NCBI RefSeq assembly: GCF_036884295.1 | Contig: NZ_CP145608.1 | Location: forward strand, 2,170,001-2,234,000 | Reading direction: 5' to 3' | Length of the DNA: 64,000 nucleotides | From: Brochothrix thermosphacta DSM 20171 = FSL F6-1036 | GTDB lineage: Bacteria > Bacillota > Bacilli > Lactobacillales > Listeriaceae | In this document: positions 8,570-16,753 of the stretch, one piece after another | Layout: each line of letters begins with the position of its first letter | How positions within the stretch are numbered: the first letter of the stretch is position 1 | Notes under the pieces: generated by a model | The model's database searches: none | What the model was told of the DNA's origin: nothing | The model's input: only the letters and a program-made list of their open reading frames with translations | Translations under genes and position numbers: made by a program

Positions 8570-9365
8570 TTTATTACTACTACCTTATCCATTCTATTTT
8601 TTCAAACATAATAATCCTCTTTTTTACTTTCATTGTATTAATGACACCACAATAAAAAATAGACGTACATTTTCCATCTACCTTTATCCGTTAGTTCTAT
8701 TATGCATCATCCTATTTCGTAAGTTATTTATATTAATGACTTTTTTCAGCATAATTGTCCTTATTAAATTTTCTATATCCCTCTTTTATCAGACAATACT
8801 TGTAATCACGGCCTTTTTTTTATTTGACTACTAAATTAAGACTCTAAGGTATTATTTAAATGAGTGATTACTTTATTAAGTACTTTATTTTTATCTCTTT
8901 TCATTTGTTTAGTTTACAGATTACAATAAATATTTCTTCGAAAATATTATCACACTCTTTTTGAACCTCTTTAATTTTTCTGCGTTGCTAGTTTCAGCTG
9001 TAACCCTATCTCGTATTTGTGTTGTTTATTCTTCTGATAAGGTAGTTATCTCACCAAGTTTTCCTTTTCTTTAATACCACTCACCACTATGTACTTCTTA
9101 TTGGTACTGTTCCCGTTCAGATTTATTTTGCGTTCTTATTTTTTCCATTCGATTATTTCTCCTATTTTTAAAATATAGCTTATTATTTAATAATATATCG
9201 TGTAAGTTTATTGCTGCACGTTTCTTTTTTTACCACTTAACGATTAACAACGTGTCATTTTTGAAAAATGATGCTACTAGCAGAGAAAATATAATTACGC
9301 ATCTTATTTAAACCGTAGAAAGAACGTTTATTGGTGCCGACTTATAATATCTATCAAGTATAGCG
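8570..9365. other. AT-rich stretch without a supported gene
   Basis: About 800 bp upstream of the Mga-type regulator hold no intact open frame. On the minus strand, an ATG at 9148 behind an AGGAG site opens a hydrophilic, Glu/Lys-rich frame that is cut by several TAA codons down to about 8930. It may be a decayed small gene, but I recognise no family. The regulator's promoter should lie near 8570-8700. Confidence 0.4.
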
Positions 9366-9745
9366 GTGATGAATTTTCACTTATACTATTTCCCATAAAA
9401 AATAGCACTATGTTCAAGATTCCTGTAAATTAGGTCTTTTCGACAAATTTATATGTGGAATTGAGAACAGTTGCTACTCTTGTCAAGATTATTGTAAATT
9501 TATCTGGCATTATAGTCACCACTATTCTTTTTCAAAAACATGGTTTGAAAAGCAGCTTATCCAAACGATTTCAATCAGCTGCTAAGCTATTATTTCAAAG
9601 TAATCACATACACATCATCAAAGTGTTCGATTGATTGAATAATAATATATATCTAGTCATGACGGTTTTGGAACTGCTTAAAAACACAATGTTCTCGTTT
9701 TTGAATACCCACAACGTATTCGCCGTAACAGATTTCAATATAAGA
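9366..9745 (+). mobile_element. Degraded 5' part of a second ISL3 element
   Basis: By eye this stretch aligns in order with the first 400 bp of the ISL3 copy at 692. Shared blocks include GGTGA...TTTTCACT, AAAAATAGC, TTCAAGATTCCTGTAAAT, CGACAAATTTATA, CTTTTTCAAAAACATGGT, TACACATCATCAAAGTGTTC and TTTTTGAATACCCACAACG. All frames are interrupted and no inverted repeat or right half is visible. It stops just before the terminator at 9767. It is an old fossil copy of a related, not identical, element. Confidence 0.75.
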
Positions 9746-9766
9746 GGAATGTTTTAAAAAATTGCA

Positions 9767-9797
9767 TAAAAAAAAGACCAGAAGAAACCCTCTGGTC
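9767..9797 (-). terminator. Terminator of the LysM/3D gene
   Basis: GACCAGA (9776-9782 as seen on the plus strand) pairs with TCTGGTC (9791-9797). On the minus strand eight T's follow. Confidence 0.9.
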
Positions 9798-9822
9798 AAT
9801 CAATTCATAATTATTCGTACAA

Positions 9823-10662
9823 TTATTTAACTGTTACTGTGACTGTTTGACGTCCCCATTGTACAGCTTCAGCTGTAGACATGTTTAAGTCAATGATGTT
9901 ACCTTGGATAGCACCACCAGTATCACGAGCTACGGCCGTACCATAACCAGGGATATACACTGTTGATCCTAATGGAATAACACTTGGATCTACTGCAATA
10001 ACTTTTTCGCTTGTCGATGTAACAAGGTGACCTGAAGCAGTTCTACCACCTAATGAAACGGCATCATATGCTGTTGCTTGAACAGTAATTTGACGACCAG
10101 AGGCAGAATTATTTGAAGCTTCTACTTTTGGCGCTGCAGCTTTTGGTGCTGCTTGCTCTGCTTTTGGTGCTGCTGCAGGAGTTGTAGGAGCTGTTTTTTC
10201 TACTTTCGGTGTTGTTTGTTCAGCTTTTGGTGTTGTTGCTTGTGGAGCAGCTTCTGTAGCTTTTGGTGCTGCTTCTTGTGCAACAGGAACATCAGAACCA
10301 GTTAATTTCAATACTTGACCTGGGAAAATAATATCAGTTGATAAATTATTCCATGACTTCAAGTTTTGCTCTGTTACTTGTTTTTTAGTTGCGATTTTCC
10401 AAATTGAATCGCCCGTTTTAACTGTATATGTTGCGTCTGTTTTTGATAATTGTAATGTTTGGTTGGTTTGGATAACATCTGAAGATAATTTATTAAGTGA
10501 TTTCAATTCATCGATTGAAATATTCTTTTCGTTAGCAATCTTCCACAAAGAGTCACCAGATTTTACTGTGTATGAGTTGGCAGAAACTCCTGTTGCAGAA
10601 AATGTAACAGTTGCAAGTGTTAGTCCCGCTACCACAGTAGCAGTTAGTTTTTTAATATTCAT
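9823..10662 (-). CDS. Secreted cell-wall protein with two LysM and a 3D domain
   Basis: A 279-aa protein. Residues 1-28 are a signal peptide (cleavage near SANS). Two LysM domains at about 30-72 and 79-121 both start YTVK(S/T)GDS(L/I)WKIA. A linker rich in Ala, Pro, Lys, Thr and Glu spans about 125-185. The C-terminal 3D domain (about 190-279) contains the acidic motif residues in IAVDPS, AVARDTGG and GNIIDLNM. Family knowledge: LysM binds peptidoglycan glycan strands, and the 3D double-psi barrel is related to MltA/RpfB-type lytic enzymes, so a role in wall turnover is likely. The ATG at 10662 sits 11 nt behind AGGAGG. A monocistronic unit with its own terminator. Confidence 0.92.
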   Translation of the reverse strand: MNIKKLTATVVAGLTLATVTFSATGVSANSYTVKSGDSLWKIANEKNISIDELKSLNKLSSDVIQTNQTLQLSKTDATYTVKTGDSIWKIATKKQVTEQNLKSWNNLSTDIIFPGQVLKLTGSDVPVAQEAAPKATEAAPQATTPKAEQTTPKVEKTAPTTPAAAPKAEQAAPKAAAPKVEASNNSASGRQITVQATAYDAVSLGGRTASGHLVTSTSEKVIAVDPSVIPLGSTVYIPGYGTAVARDTGGAIQGNIIDLNMSTAEAVQWGRQTVTVTVK

Positions 10663-11015
10663 AAGTTTGAATAACCTCCTTAAGATTATGTTATAACTTT
10701 ACCATGGATAATCGTTGCATGGGTTACACACAAATTAAGAGATGGTAACGCTCAAATGTTAAAAAAACGTCTTTTCGTCATATTTGTAATTATTTCTCTC
10801 ACTGTTTTTTTAATATAAAACACTGTCCTTCCGCGATTTGATGTTTCATTTTATTTATTTTAATATTACAAAACAGCATTTTTTGTCACACTCTATTAAT
10901 ATATAAGCTATAAATTATCCTGTTTTTTCATATCAACTACTATTTATTTTAAATTAAAAACTGCTTTTTTCTCTTATCATTCGAAAAAAATTACCAATCG
11001 AGATATTAATTGTAT
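10663..11015. other. Intergenic region upstream of the LysM/3D gene
   Basis: No gene or recognised riboswitch is visible. It contains the AGGAGG site of the LysM gene near 10675-10680 and presumably its promoter. The sequence is AT-rich and otherwise unremarkable. Confidence 0.4.
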
Positions 11016-11050
11016 AAAAAAAAGAACCGCAAGATGCGATTCTTTTTTTT
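11016..11050. terminator. Terminator downstream of the heme monooxygenase gene
   Basis: The stem reads AAAAGAA(T/C)CGCA on both arms with a three-base loop, flanked by A8 and T8. It serves the minus-strand gene at 11072 and could work in both directions. Confidence 0.9.
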
Positions 11051-11071
11051 TTATAGTTATAAAACTGCTTT

Positions 11072-11410
11072 TTATAGAGGTAGTTGCTCATGAACAACGT
11101 TGTAGCGATCAATTGAGCTGCTGATGATACCTTCACGTTGCTCTTTTTGATGACGGGTATCTTTAGTACGACCATGCGCTTCCTTGAACTGTTTACTCTT
11201 AACCCAGTTTTTTTGCGCTTCATCACTTTCCCAACGACTCGTTACAACAACTTCTTCATATTCTTCAGCACTTTGATTATGCCACAATTCAAAACCTAAA
11301 AAGCCTTCAACATCTGCGATATTTTTTGATGCATTACCATCCGTAAATTGTGCAATCACGCGTTCACCAAATCCAGGTTCAATTCTAATCGTATTAGTAA
11401 CAATAATCAT
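11072..11410 (-). CDS. isdG: IsdG-type heme-degrading monooxygenase
   Basis: A 112-aa protein of the antibiotic-biosynthesis-monooxygenase fold. It matches the IsdG/IsdI-type pattern: N-terminal MIIVTNTIRIEPG, then VEGFLGFELWHN with the conserved Trp, VVVTSRWES and NWVKSKQFKEAHGR with the heme-binding His. Family knowledge: these cytosolic enzymes open the heme ring and release iron. The ATG at 11410 is preferred over a TTG two codons earlier, because GAGGAG lies 7 nt before it. A Fur box lies 44 nt upstream, supporting iron-repressed expression. No isd uptake genes are in the window. Confidence 0.88.
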   Translation of the reverse strand: MIIVTNTIRIEPGFGERVIAQFTDGNASKNIADVEGFLGFELWHNQSAEEYEEVVVTSRWESDEAQKNWVKSKQFKEAHGRTKDTRHQKEQREGIISSSIDRYNVVHEQLPL

Positions 11411-11453
11411 ATGCAATCTCCTCTATTCTTATGTATATTAAGATTAGTATAAT

Positions 11454-11468
11454 TGATAACGATTATCA
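11454..11468 (-). promoter_or_regulatory. Fur box of the heme monooxygenase gene
   Basis: TGATAACGATTATCA is a 7-1-7 inverted repeat that differs from the Bacillus-type Fur consensus (TGATAATNATTATCA) at one position. It sits in the promoter region of the gene that starts at 11410. Confidence 0.85.
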
Positions 11469-11517
11469 ATGTCAATGCAATTTGACAGAATTATCTTTTT
11501 TTATTTGATAAGTACTT

Positions 11518-11904
11518 TTAGCTTGGTTCAAATTTCAAATCATATCCTGGTCTATCAAAAGATATTTCAGTTACATCATAAGTCAATCGTTGTACATAAT
11601 CTAATAAATCACGCGATAATTCCTGTATTGCTTCTTCAGGCACTTTTTGTATTTCATCAAAATAATCTACGAATTGTATCGATTGGGTAACAAGTCCCTC
11701 AACTTTAAAATCCTGTAATTGGATATTAAATGTCAATTCTAGGCGACAAATTTTCCCTTTTTCGAAAACTTCACTATCCTCATTACTTACTGGAGCTAGC
11801 TCCACAATATTTGTTTGGATTTCTGGCGAAGTAATTTCGTACTGTTTTTCTGGTGTTTCAAAGTTGAATTTCATAACTTTTACATCTGATCGATTGATTT
11901 GCAT
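11518..11904 (-). CDS. DUF1149-family protein (SecB-like fold)
   Basis: A 128-aa cytosolic protein without signal peptide or membrane helix. It is acidic, with a beta-rich first half (KVMKFNFETPEKQYEI, CRLELTFNIQLQDFKVEG) and a helical segment EEAIQELSRDLLDYVQRLTYDVTEI. The pattern fits the DUF1149 family, widespread in Lactobacillales and Listeria, which has been linked to a SecB-like fold; its job is not known. It starts with ATG behind GGAGGAAAG. It stands alone between the isdG-like gene and the divergent lipoprotein gene. The family call is from memory. Confidence 0.6.
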   Translation of the reverse strand: MQINRSDVKVMKFNFETPEKQYEITSPEIQTNIVELAPVSNEDSEVFEKGKICRLELTFNIQLQDFKVEGLVTQSIQFVDYFDEIQKVPEEAIQELSRDLLDYVQRLTYDVTEISFDRPGYDLKFEPS

Positions 11905-12002
11905 TTTCTTTCCTCCTATTTTGCTTTATTACTATAACTATAACCACTATATATTCTCTTTGCTTATCCCGCTTACTATTTTACCATACACACTCAAATA
12001 TA

Positions 12003-12030
12003 TTGACTTATACCCCTTATATGATATGCT
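12003..12030 (+). promoter_or_regulatory. Probable sigma-A promoter of the orphan MetQ-like gene
   Basis: TTGACT (12003-12008) and TATGCT (12025-12030) are separated by 16 bp, about 90 bp before the start codon. Confidence 0.5.
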
Positions 12031-12117
12031 ATTTTACATTAAGAGAAGTTGTCTTTAAAACCATTTATTTCTATTATATGGTGTTATTTTAATGTACAGG
12101 TTCACAAGGAGACTAAA

Positions 12118-12999
12118 ATGAAACAAATAAAACACCTTACTTTATTGTTGTCTTTAATATGTTTGGTTCTCTTCATCGCTGGTTGTGGTAAGAAACAACC
12201 TAATGAAGCACCACAAGAATTAACAGTCGGAATTTTATCTGACACATTCATTTGGAAGCAACTTGTTCAAGATGCTCAAGAAAAAAATATTAGTATTTCT
12301 TTAAAAAAATACCCTAATTCAAACGCCTTAAACAAGGCACTTGCTGCCAAAGAAATTGATATTGCTGGTTCGCAAACTATTAGCGCATTTGACCAATCAG
12401 TCAAGGAAAAAAACCTGAATAATCTCGTTGCTGTCGCCTCATCCTATTGGGCGCCAATGGGTTTATACTCAGAGAAGTACACTAAAATTACACAGTTGAA
12501 ATCAGGTGATACTATCGCATTGCCAAAAGATCCCACTGATTTAGGAAGAGCTTTGGTTATGCTTAATGAAGCTAAGTTAATCAAACTCTCTAAAGAATTT
12601 GATGGCATTGGTTCATTAGATAAAATAACATCTAACACTAAAAAGTTAACGTTTGATTTAATTGATGTCGATACTATAAAAACGCCGCTTAAAAACTATG
12701 AAGCTGTTATTTTACCAAATGAAAGTGCTTTGAAATATCATTTAGATATTTATAAAGATGCTTTAACAATTGAAGTTGTTGTACCAAAACCATATGTTTC
12801 AATTCTAGCAACGCGTACAGATAACCAAACAGATAAAACAGTTCGCCATTTCATTGCCATTAGTCAATCAAAAAAAATGATTGATTACGTTAGTACTCAT
12901 GCGAAAAACGGTGAACAAATTGTAAAAATTCCAATTGAAGGTTTGCTAAATTATCACGATAGTTACACAGAAAAATTAGAACAACCTTCAGGCCTTTAA
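12118..12999 (+). CDS. MetQ/NlpA-family substrate-binding lipoprotein without its transporter
   Basis: A 293-aa protein from the ATG at 12118, which has AAGGAG 6 nt upstream; an earlier in-frame TTG has no such site. The lipobox is LFIAGC. The body has the NlpA pattern: LTVGILSD at the start, ALAAKEIDIAGSQT, GDTIALPKDPTDLGRALVML and a late YVSILATRTDN. Family knowledge: MetQ/NlpA proteins bind methionine or related amino acids for MetNP-type ABC transporters. There is no ATPase or permease next to it and no S-box upstream, unlike the true met operon at 37064. It may serve that transporter with another ligand, or bind something else. Confidence 0.82.
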   Translation: MKQIKHLTLLLSLICLVLFIAGCGKKQPNEAPQELTVGILSDTFIWKQLVQDAQEKNISISLKKYPNSNALNKALAAKEIDIAGSQTISAFDQSVKEKNLNNLVAVASSYWAPMGLYSEKYTKITQLKSGDTIALPKDPTDLGRALVMLNEAKLIKLSKEFDGIGSLDKITSNTKKLTFDLIDVDTIKTPLKNYEAVILPNESALKYHLDIYKDALTIEVVVPKPYVSILATRTDNQTDKTVRHFIAISQSKKMIDYVSTHAKNGEQIVKIPIEGLLNYHDSYTEKLEQPSGL

Positions 13000-13021
13000 T
13001 AATAAAAAAACGACATAAGAA

Positions 13022-13069
13022 AGCACCTCCTGCTAATTCGTTAGAATTAGACAAGAGGTGCTCTTTTTT
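13022..13069. terminator. Shared terminator between MetQ-like gene and gbuC
   Basis: A long two-part stem: AGCACCTC with GAGGTGCT outside and CTAATTC with GAATTAG inside, then T6. It lies between converging genes and probably serves both. Confidence 0.88.
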
Positions 13070-13072
13070 ATA

Positions 13073-13966
13073 TTATTTAGAGAGTAAATCTTCGATTGAA
13101 TTAATATTTTTCATATACGTTGGAACTGCTAAGCCAACTTTAGCGCCTTCAAGGTTAGGACCTAAGTCATCAAGATCATCTTTAAAATCAGAATAAAGTT
13201 TCCCTGATGTATTAGGTAACCATGCAGCCACCATTGCATCTGCTTTATTAGTTGCAATTGAAATCCACATTGGTTGAATCTCCATTACTTGAATAGAAAC
13301 ATCATAACCAATACCTCGAAGTACTTCTGCAACAACATTAGTTGAAGCAATTTCAGAATCCCAAGCAACATATGTCATCGTCAACTTATTGCCATTAACT
13401 TTTTTAGCGCCTTTTGTCCACTCAGCTACTTTTTTCGGATTTTTTTTAATCCAATTAGCAGCAGCTTCTTGAGGGTCATCGCCATCATTTACTTTCAACA
13501 TAACATCAGACATATCTTCAGGTGTCCAATAAAAATTATTTAAAACTTTGTATGCCTCTGGTTCATCTTTTTTCAAACCTTTACGTACAACTGTATTAAT
13601 ATTTTCACTTCCACCAAAAACACCTTTTGGATCATCTAAAAATTTCAAATCAAATTTTGTAAACATCCAGTGTGGTTCCCACCCTGTGACAACAATTGGT
13701 TGCTTATTTTTAATAGCTTTTCCAAGTGTACTTGTCATTGCGGCTGTTGAACTTGTTTGTAATTGCCACTTATCTTTTTCAAGACCGTAAACTTTCAAAG
13801 CTTCAGTAGTTCCGCTCATAACACCTGTCCCAGCATCAATACCGGTAATTGTGTAATTAATTTGTGGACCTAATGGTTCTTTATCATTGTATGCGGCCAT
13901 TTCAGTACATGAAGCAAGTAGCACCGTAGTGAGAAGTAATACGACAGCGAGGTAATATTTTTTCAT
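13073..13966 (-). CDS. gbuC: Glycine betaine-binding lipoprotein GbuC/OpuAC
   Basis: A 297-aa lipoprotein with lipobox LLASC. The OpuAC-type ligand-binding region contains the tryptophans typical of the betaine cage, seen in IVVTGWEPHWMFTKFDL, TYVAWDSEIAST and MVAAWLP. Family knowledge: it delivers glycine betaine to the GbuAB transporter for osmotic and cold tolerance. It is third in the gbuABC operon, 11 nt after gbuB, and ends at the shared terminator. I saw no anomalies. Confidence 0.93.
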   Translation of the reverse strand: MKKYYLAVVLLLTTVLLASCTEMAAYNDKEPLGPQINYTITGIDAGTGVMSGTTEALKVYGLEKDKWQLQTSSTAAMTSTLGKAIKNKQPIVVTGWEPHWMFTKFDLKFLDDPKGVFGGSENINTVVRKGLKKDEPEAYKVLNNFYWTPEDMSDVMLKVNDGDDPQEAAANWIKKNPKKVAEWTKGAKKVNGNKLTMTYVAWDSEIASTNVVAEVLRGIGYDVSIQVMEIQPMWISIATNKADAMVAAWLPNTSGKLYSDFKDDLDDLGPNLEGAKVGLAVPTYMKNINSIEDLLSK

Positions 13967-13977
13967 CTCGTCAGCAC

Positions 13978-14820
13978 CTACTTTCTTTTAGCCGTGAAGG
14001 CTTGGGTCATACGATCTAATATAATAGCAACGATTACAATTGCAAGACCTGCTGTAAATCCAGCTCCAGCTTCGTTACGTCCAACTGCAAAGTAAACTTG
14101 CGTTCCTAATCCCATTGCACCGATCATAGATGCAATAACAACCATAGATAATGCAAGCATCATTGTTTGGTTAATACCGGCCATAATTGTTGGTTTAGCC
14201 AATGGAAGTTGGACTTTAATTAGTTTCTGCCAACCTGTAGAACCAAATGAATCTGAGGCTTCGGTTAGTTCAGTTGGCACTTCACGAATACCTAAGTTCG
14301 TCATACGAACTGTTGGTGGCATTGCGAAAATAACAGATGCAACAACACCCGGTACCATACCAATACCAAAGAATGCAACAGCAGGAATTAAGTAAACAAA
14401 TGCTGGCATTGTTTGCATAAAGTCTAAGATTGGACGAATAATACTTTCAGCTGTTTTACTTTTAGCCATCCAGATACCTAGAGGGACACCAAAAATAAAG
14501 GTAATTAAACTACTTGTGATAACCAAAGTTAATGTTTGCGTCATGTCACGCCAGAAACCAAGGTTCCATATTAACAAGAGTCCCGCTAAAGCAAAGACAA
14601 TTAAACCATATTTTTTAGTCTTTCTCGTTACAGAGAAAATAATAGCAAGTAATAAAATAATAAATAACCACTCTGGTATTAAATCAAACACCCATTGAAT
14701 TCCGCCAACAATACCACCAATTACATTGGTCACACCATTGAAAAATCCTTCAAACGTAGTCAGTCGATCAACAATCCAGTCAATCCATACATCTAATGGT
14801 AATTTTGGTAATTTATCCAT
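13978..14820 (-). CDS. gbuB: Glycine betaine ABC transporter permease GbuB/OpuAB
   Basis: A 280-aa inner-membrane protein with several hydrophobic helices from about residue 40 on. The permease-type EAA-like loop is at about 185-205 (GIREVPTELTEASDSFGSTGWQKLIKVQLPLAKP). The long N-terminal leader (PLDVWIDWIVDRLTTFEGFF) is typical of OpuAB/ProW proteins. The start codon overlaps the gbuA stop (TAATG), pointing to translational coupling. It forms the channel of the betaine importer with GbuA and GbuC. Confidence 0.93.
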   Translation of the reverse strand: MDKLPKLPLDVWIDWIVDRLTTFEGFFNGVTNVIGGIVGGIQWVFDLIPEWLFIILLLAIIFSVTRKTKKYGLIVFALAGLLLIWNLGFWRDMTQTLTLVITSSLITFIFGVPLGIWMAKSKTAESIIRPILDFMQTMPAFVYLIPAVAFFGIGMVPGVVASVIFAMPPTVRMTNLGIREVPTELTEASDSFGSTGWQKLIKVQLPLAKPTIMAGINQTMMLALSMVVIASMIGAMGLGTQVYFAVGRNEAGAGFTAGLAIVIVAIILDRMTQAFTAKRK

Positions 14821-16004
14821 TATTCATCGCCCCCATTTCCTGATAATGCAGCCAGTAATGAACCACGAATAACAATGCCGATAAATTTTTCATCTTTCAA
14901 CACAGCTAAAGGAACAGGACTTGTAGACATTTCATCAATCAAATCAGTTACCGGTGTATCCGAAGATGTTGTTGGAATATCTCCATGAATGATATCTTCA
15001 AATTCGCCTTCACCTTTTTTAATAAACTCTGAAACTTCAAGTGCATGAACGATACCGATCAACTTATGACGACGTGTTACGAAAACACTTGATAAACCTT
15101 CTTCACCCATTAATTTAAGAGCAAAACGAGGTCCTCGACGATCGATATCAATTGTTGTTGGACGAATCATCACATTCTCAGCTGTTAAGACTTTAGAACG
15201 ATCGACATCTTCCGTGAACTCTTCAACATAAGTGTTTGCTGGATTCATCAAAATTTCTTCCGGTGTACCAATTTGTACAACAGAACCGTCTCGCATAATC
15301 ATAATGCGGTCACCAATTCTTAAAGCTTCATGTAAATCATGCGTAATAAAGATAATTGTTTTCTTCAAATCAGCTTGAAGCTCAATCAATTGCTCTTGCA
15401 TGTCTTTACGATTTAAAGGATCTAACGCTGAAAAAGCCTCATCCATTAAGAGTACATCAGGATTATTAGCTAATGCTCGTGCTAATCCTACCCGTTGTTG
15501 CATCCCACCAGATAATTGATTTGGATATTGTTCACCATATCCTTCTAAACCAACTGTTTTTAAGGCTTTTTCTGCATTTTTGAAACGTTCTTCTTTATCG
15601 ATACCTTGAATCTCTAAACCGAATTCAACATTCTTTTGAATGGTTCTGTTAGGAAACAAACCGAAATTTTGGAAGACCATACTCATTTTTTTACGACGAA
15701 CTTCAATTAATTCTTTTTTAGTCATTGTCGCAAGATTTTCACCATCTAACAACATTGCACCAGAAGTTGGCTCTATTAGTTGATTCAACAAGCGGATAAG
15801 CGTAGACTTACCACTTCCTGAAAGTCCCATGATTACGAAAATTTCTCCTTCTTCAACATCAAAAGATACCTTGTTAACTCCGACAGTAGCTCCTGTTTGT
15901 TTTAAAATCTCTGATTTGGATAGCTTGTCATCTAATAATGATAAAGCTTTTGTTGAATTTTTTCCAAATACTTTTGTTAAATTCTTTACTTCGAACTTAG
16001 ACAT
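14820..16004 (-). CDS. gbuA: Glycine betaine ABC transporter ATPase GbuA/OpuAA with CBS domains
   Basis: A 394-aa ATPase from the ATG at 16004, chosen because AGGAAGG lies 9 nt upstream; a TTG three codons earlier overlaps that site. Walker A is GLSGSGKST, the signature LSGGMQQRVGLARAL, Walker B VLLMDEAFSALDP and the switch His in IFITHDLHEA. Two CBS domains occupy about 270-390. Family knowledge: in OpuA-type systems the CBS pair senses ionic strength or c-di-AMP and gates uptake. First gene of gbuABC. Confidence 0.94.
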   Translation of the reverse strand: MSKFEVKNLTKVFGKNSTKALSLLDDKLSKSEILKQTGATVGVNKVSFDVEEGEIFVIMGLSGSGKSTLIRLLNQLIEPTSGAMLLDGENLATMTKKELIEVRRKKMSMVFQNFGLFPNRTIQKNVEFGLEIQGIDKEERFKNAEKALKTVGLEGYGEQYPNQLSGGMQQRVGLARALANNPDVLLMDEAFSALDPLNRKDMQEQLIELQADLKKTIIFITHDLHEALRIGDRIMIMRDGSVVQIGTPEEILMNPANTYVEEFTEDVDRSKVLTAENVMIRPTTIDIDRRGPRFALKLMGEEGLSSVFVTRRHKLIGIVHALEVSEFIKKGEGEFEDIIHGDIPTTSSDTPVTDLIDEMSTSPVPLAVLKDEKFIGIVIRGSLLAALSGNGGDE

Positions 16005-16106
16005 TTTACCCAACCTTCCTTAGTAATTTATTCGTTTGTTCTTGTATAAGCCTAACAAATATTTGACATTGATTCAACAAGGCATGCTTCATTGAAAAAC
16101 CTTAGT

Positions 16107-16147
16107 GGCGGCTTATCCCACGCTATCACTACGATAGAGCGCCCTAA
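16107..16147. repeat. Possible dispersed copy of the 46-bp repeat
   Basis: GGCGGCTTATCCC, then CACTACGATAGAGCGCCCTA, resembles the unit found four times at 20936-21120 (GCGGATGAATCC, then ACTACGATATCAGCACC). It can fold, for example GCTATC with GATAG. It lies upstream of gbuA and of the divergent glyoxalase gene. The match is partial. Confidence 0.35.
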
Positions 16148-16254
16148 AAAAATAATCATTTTTATTAATAAATCCATGTATTTCGGTCGATAAAAGTTGA
16201 AATTAGGCACATCTTATACTAGTATTAAGGTAACTATAAAAGGAGTTGTTATCA

Positions 16255-16644
16255 ATGTCATTTAGAATGTTACATACTTGTTACCGTGTCAAAAACTTAG
16301 AAAAATCAATCGAATTTTATAAATCTGCGCTTAACTTCCAGGTAGTTAAAGAGCGTGACTTTCCAGAGTCGCAATTTAAGCTTGTTTACTTGAGTAATTC
16401 TCTAACTGATGATCGTTATGAATTGGAACTAACTTATAACTATGATCAAACTGAACCTTATGATTTAGGTAATGGTTATGGTCATATCGCTGTTGAAGCT
16501 GATGATTTGCAACGCACTCATGCTGCTCATAAAGAGGCCGGATATGAAGTAACAGACTTAAAAAGCCTTTCAAATAATGCTGCAACCTATTATTTCATTA
16601 CCGATCCTGATGGTTACCGTATTGAAGTCATTCAGGCTAAATAA
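16255..16644 (+). CDS. gloA: Glyoxalase I-like VOC protein
   Basis: A 129-aa protein from the ATG at 16255, behind AGGAG with 9-nt spacing. One VOC unit covers it fully. The four metal ligands expected of GloA are visible: His in RMLHTCYRV, Glu in YELELTYNY, His in GYGHIAVE and Glu in RIEVIQ. NGYGHIAV and DPDGYRIE are typical. Family knowledge: it converts the hemithioacetal of methylglyoxal and a thiol to the lactoyl thioester. The thiol used here is unknown. A single-gene unit with its own terminator. Its nearness to dhaKLM fits triose-derived methylglyoxal control, but that is inference. Confidence 0.85.
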   Translation: MSFRMLHTCYRVKNLEKSIEFYKSALNFQVVKERDFPESQFKLVYLSNSLTDDRYELELTYNYDQTEPYDLGNGYGHIAVEADDLQRTHAAHKEAGYEVTDLKSLSNNAATYYFITDPDGYRIEVIQAK

Positions 16645-16680
16645 AAAGGGCCTTTTAACAAATGATTTTTAAGTGTTCAC

Positions 16681-16714
16681 GCACCAAATTACGTCGTTAA
16701 TTTGGTGCTTTTCT
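16681..16714 (+). terminator. Terminator of the glyoxalase gene
   Basis: GCACCAAATTA (16681-16691) pairs perfectly with TAATTTGGTGC (16698-16708), followed by TTTTCTTT. Confidence 0.9.
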
Positions 16715-16753
16715 TTATTATTTTCCCAACAGACAGCTGAGGTGATTCAAAAA

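Noticed and set aside
10663-10953. Possible c-di-AMP (ydaO) riboswitch upstream of the LysM/3D gene
   Set aside because: Such genes are often preceded by one, but none of the conserved ydaO blocks is present.
10954-11226. Minus-strand frame overlapping the heme monooxygenase gene
   Set aside because: It overlaps the well-supported isdG-like gene in another frame and runs through its terminator.
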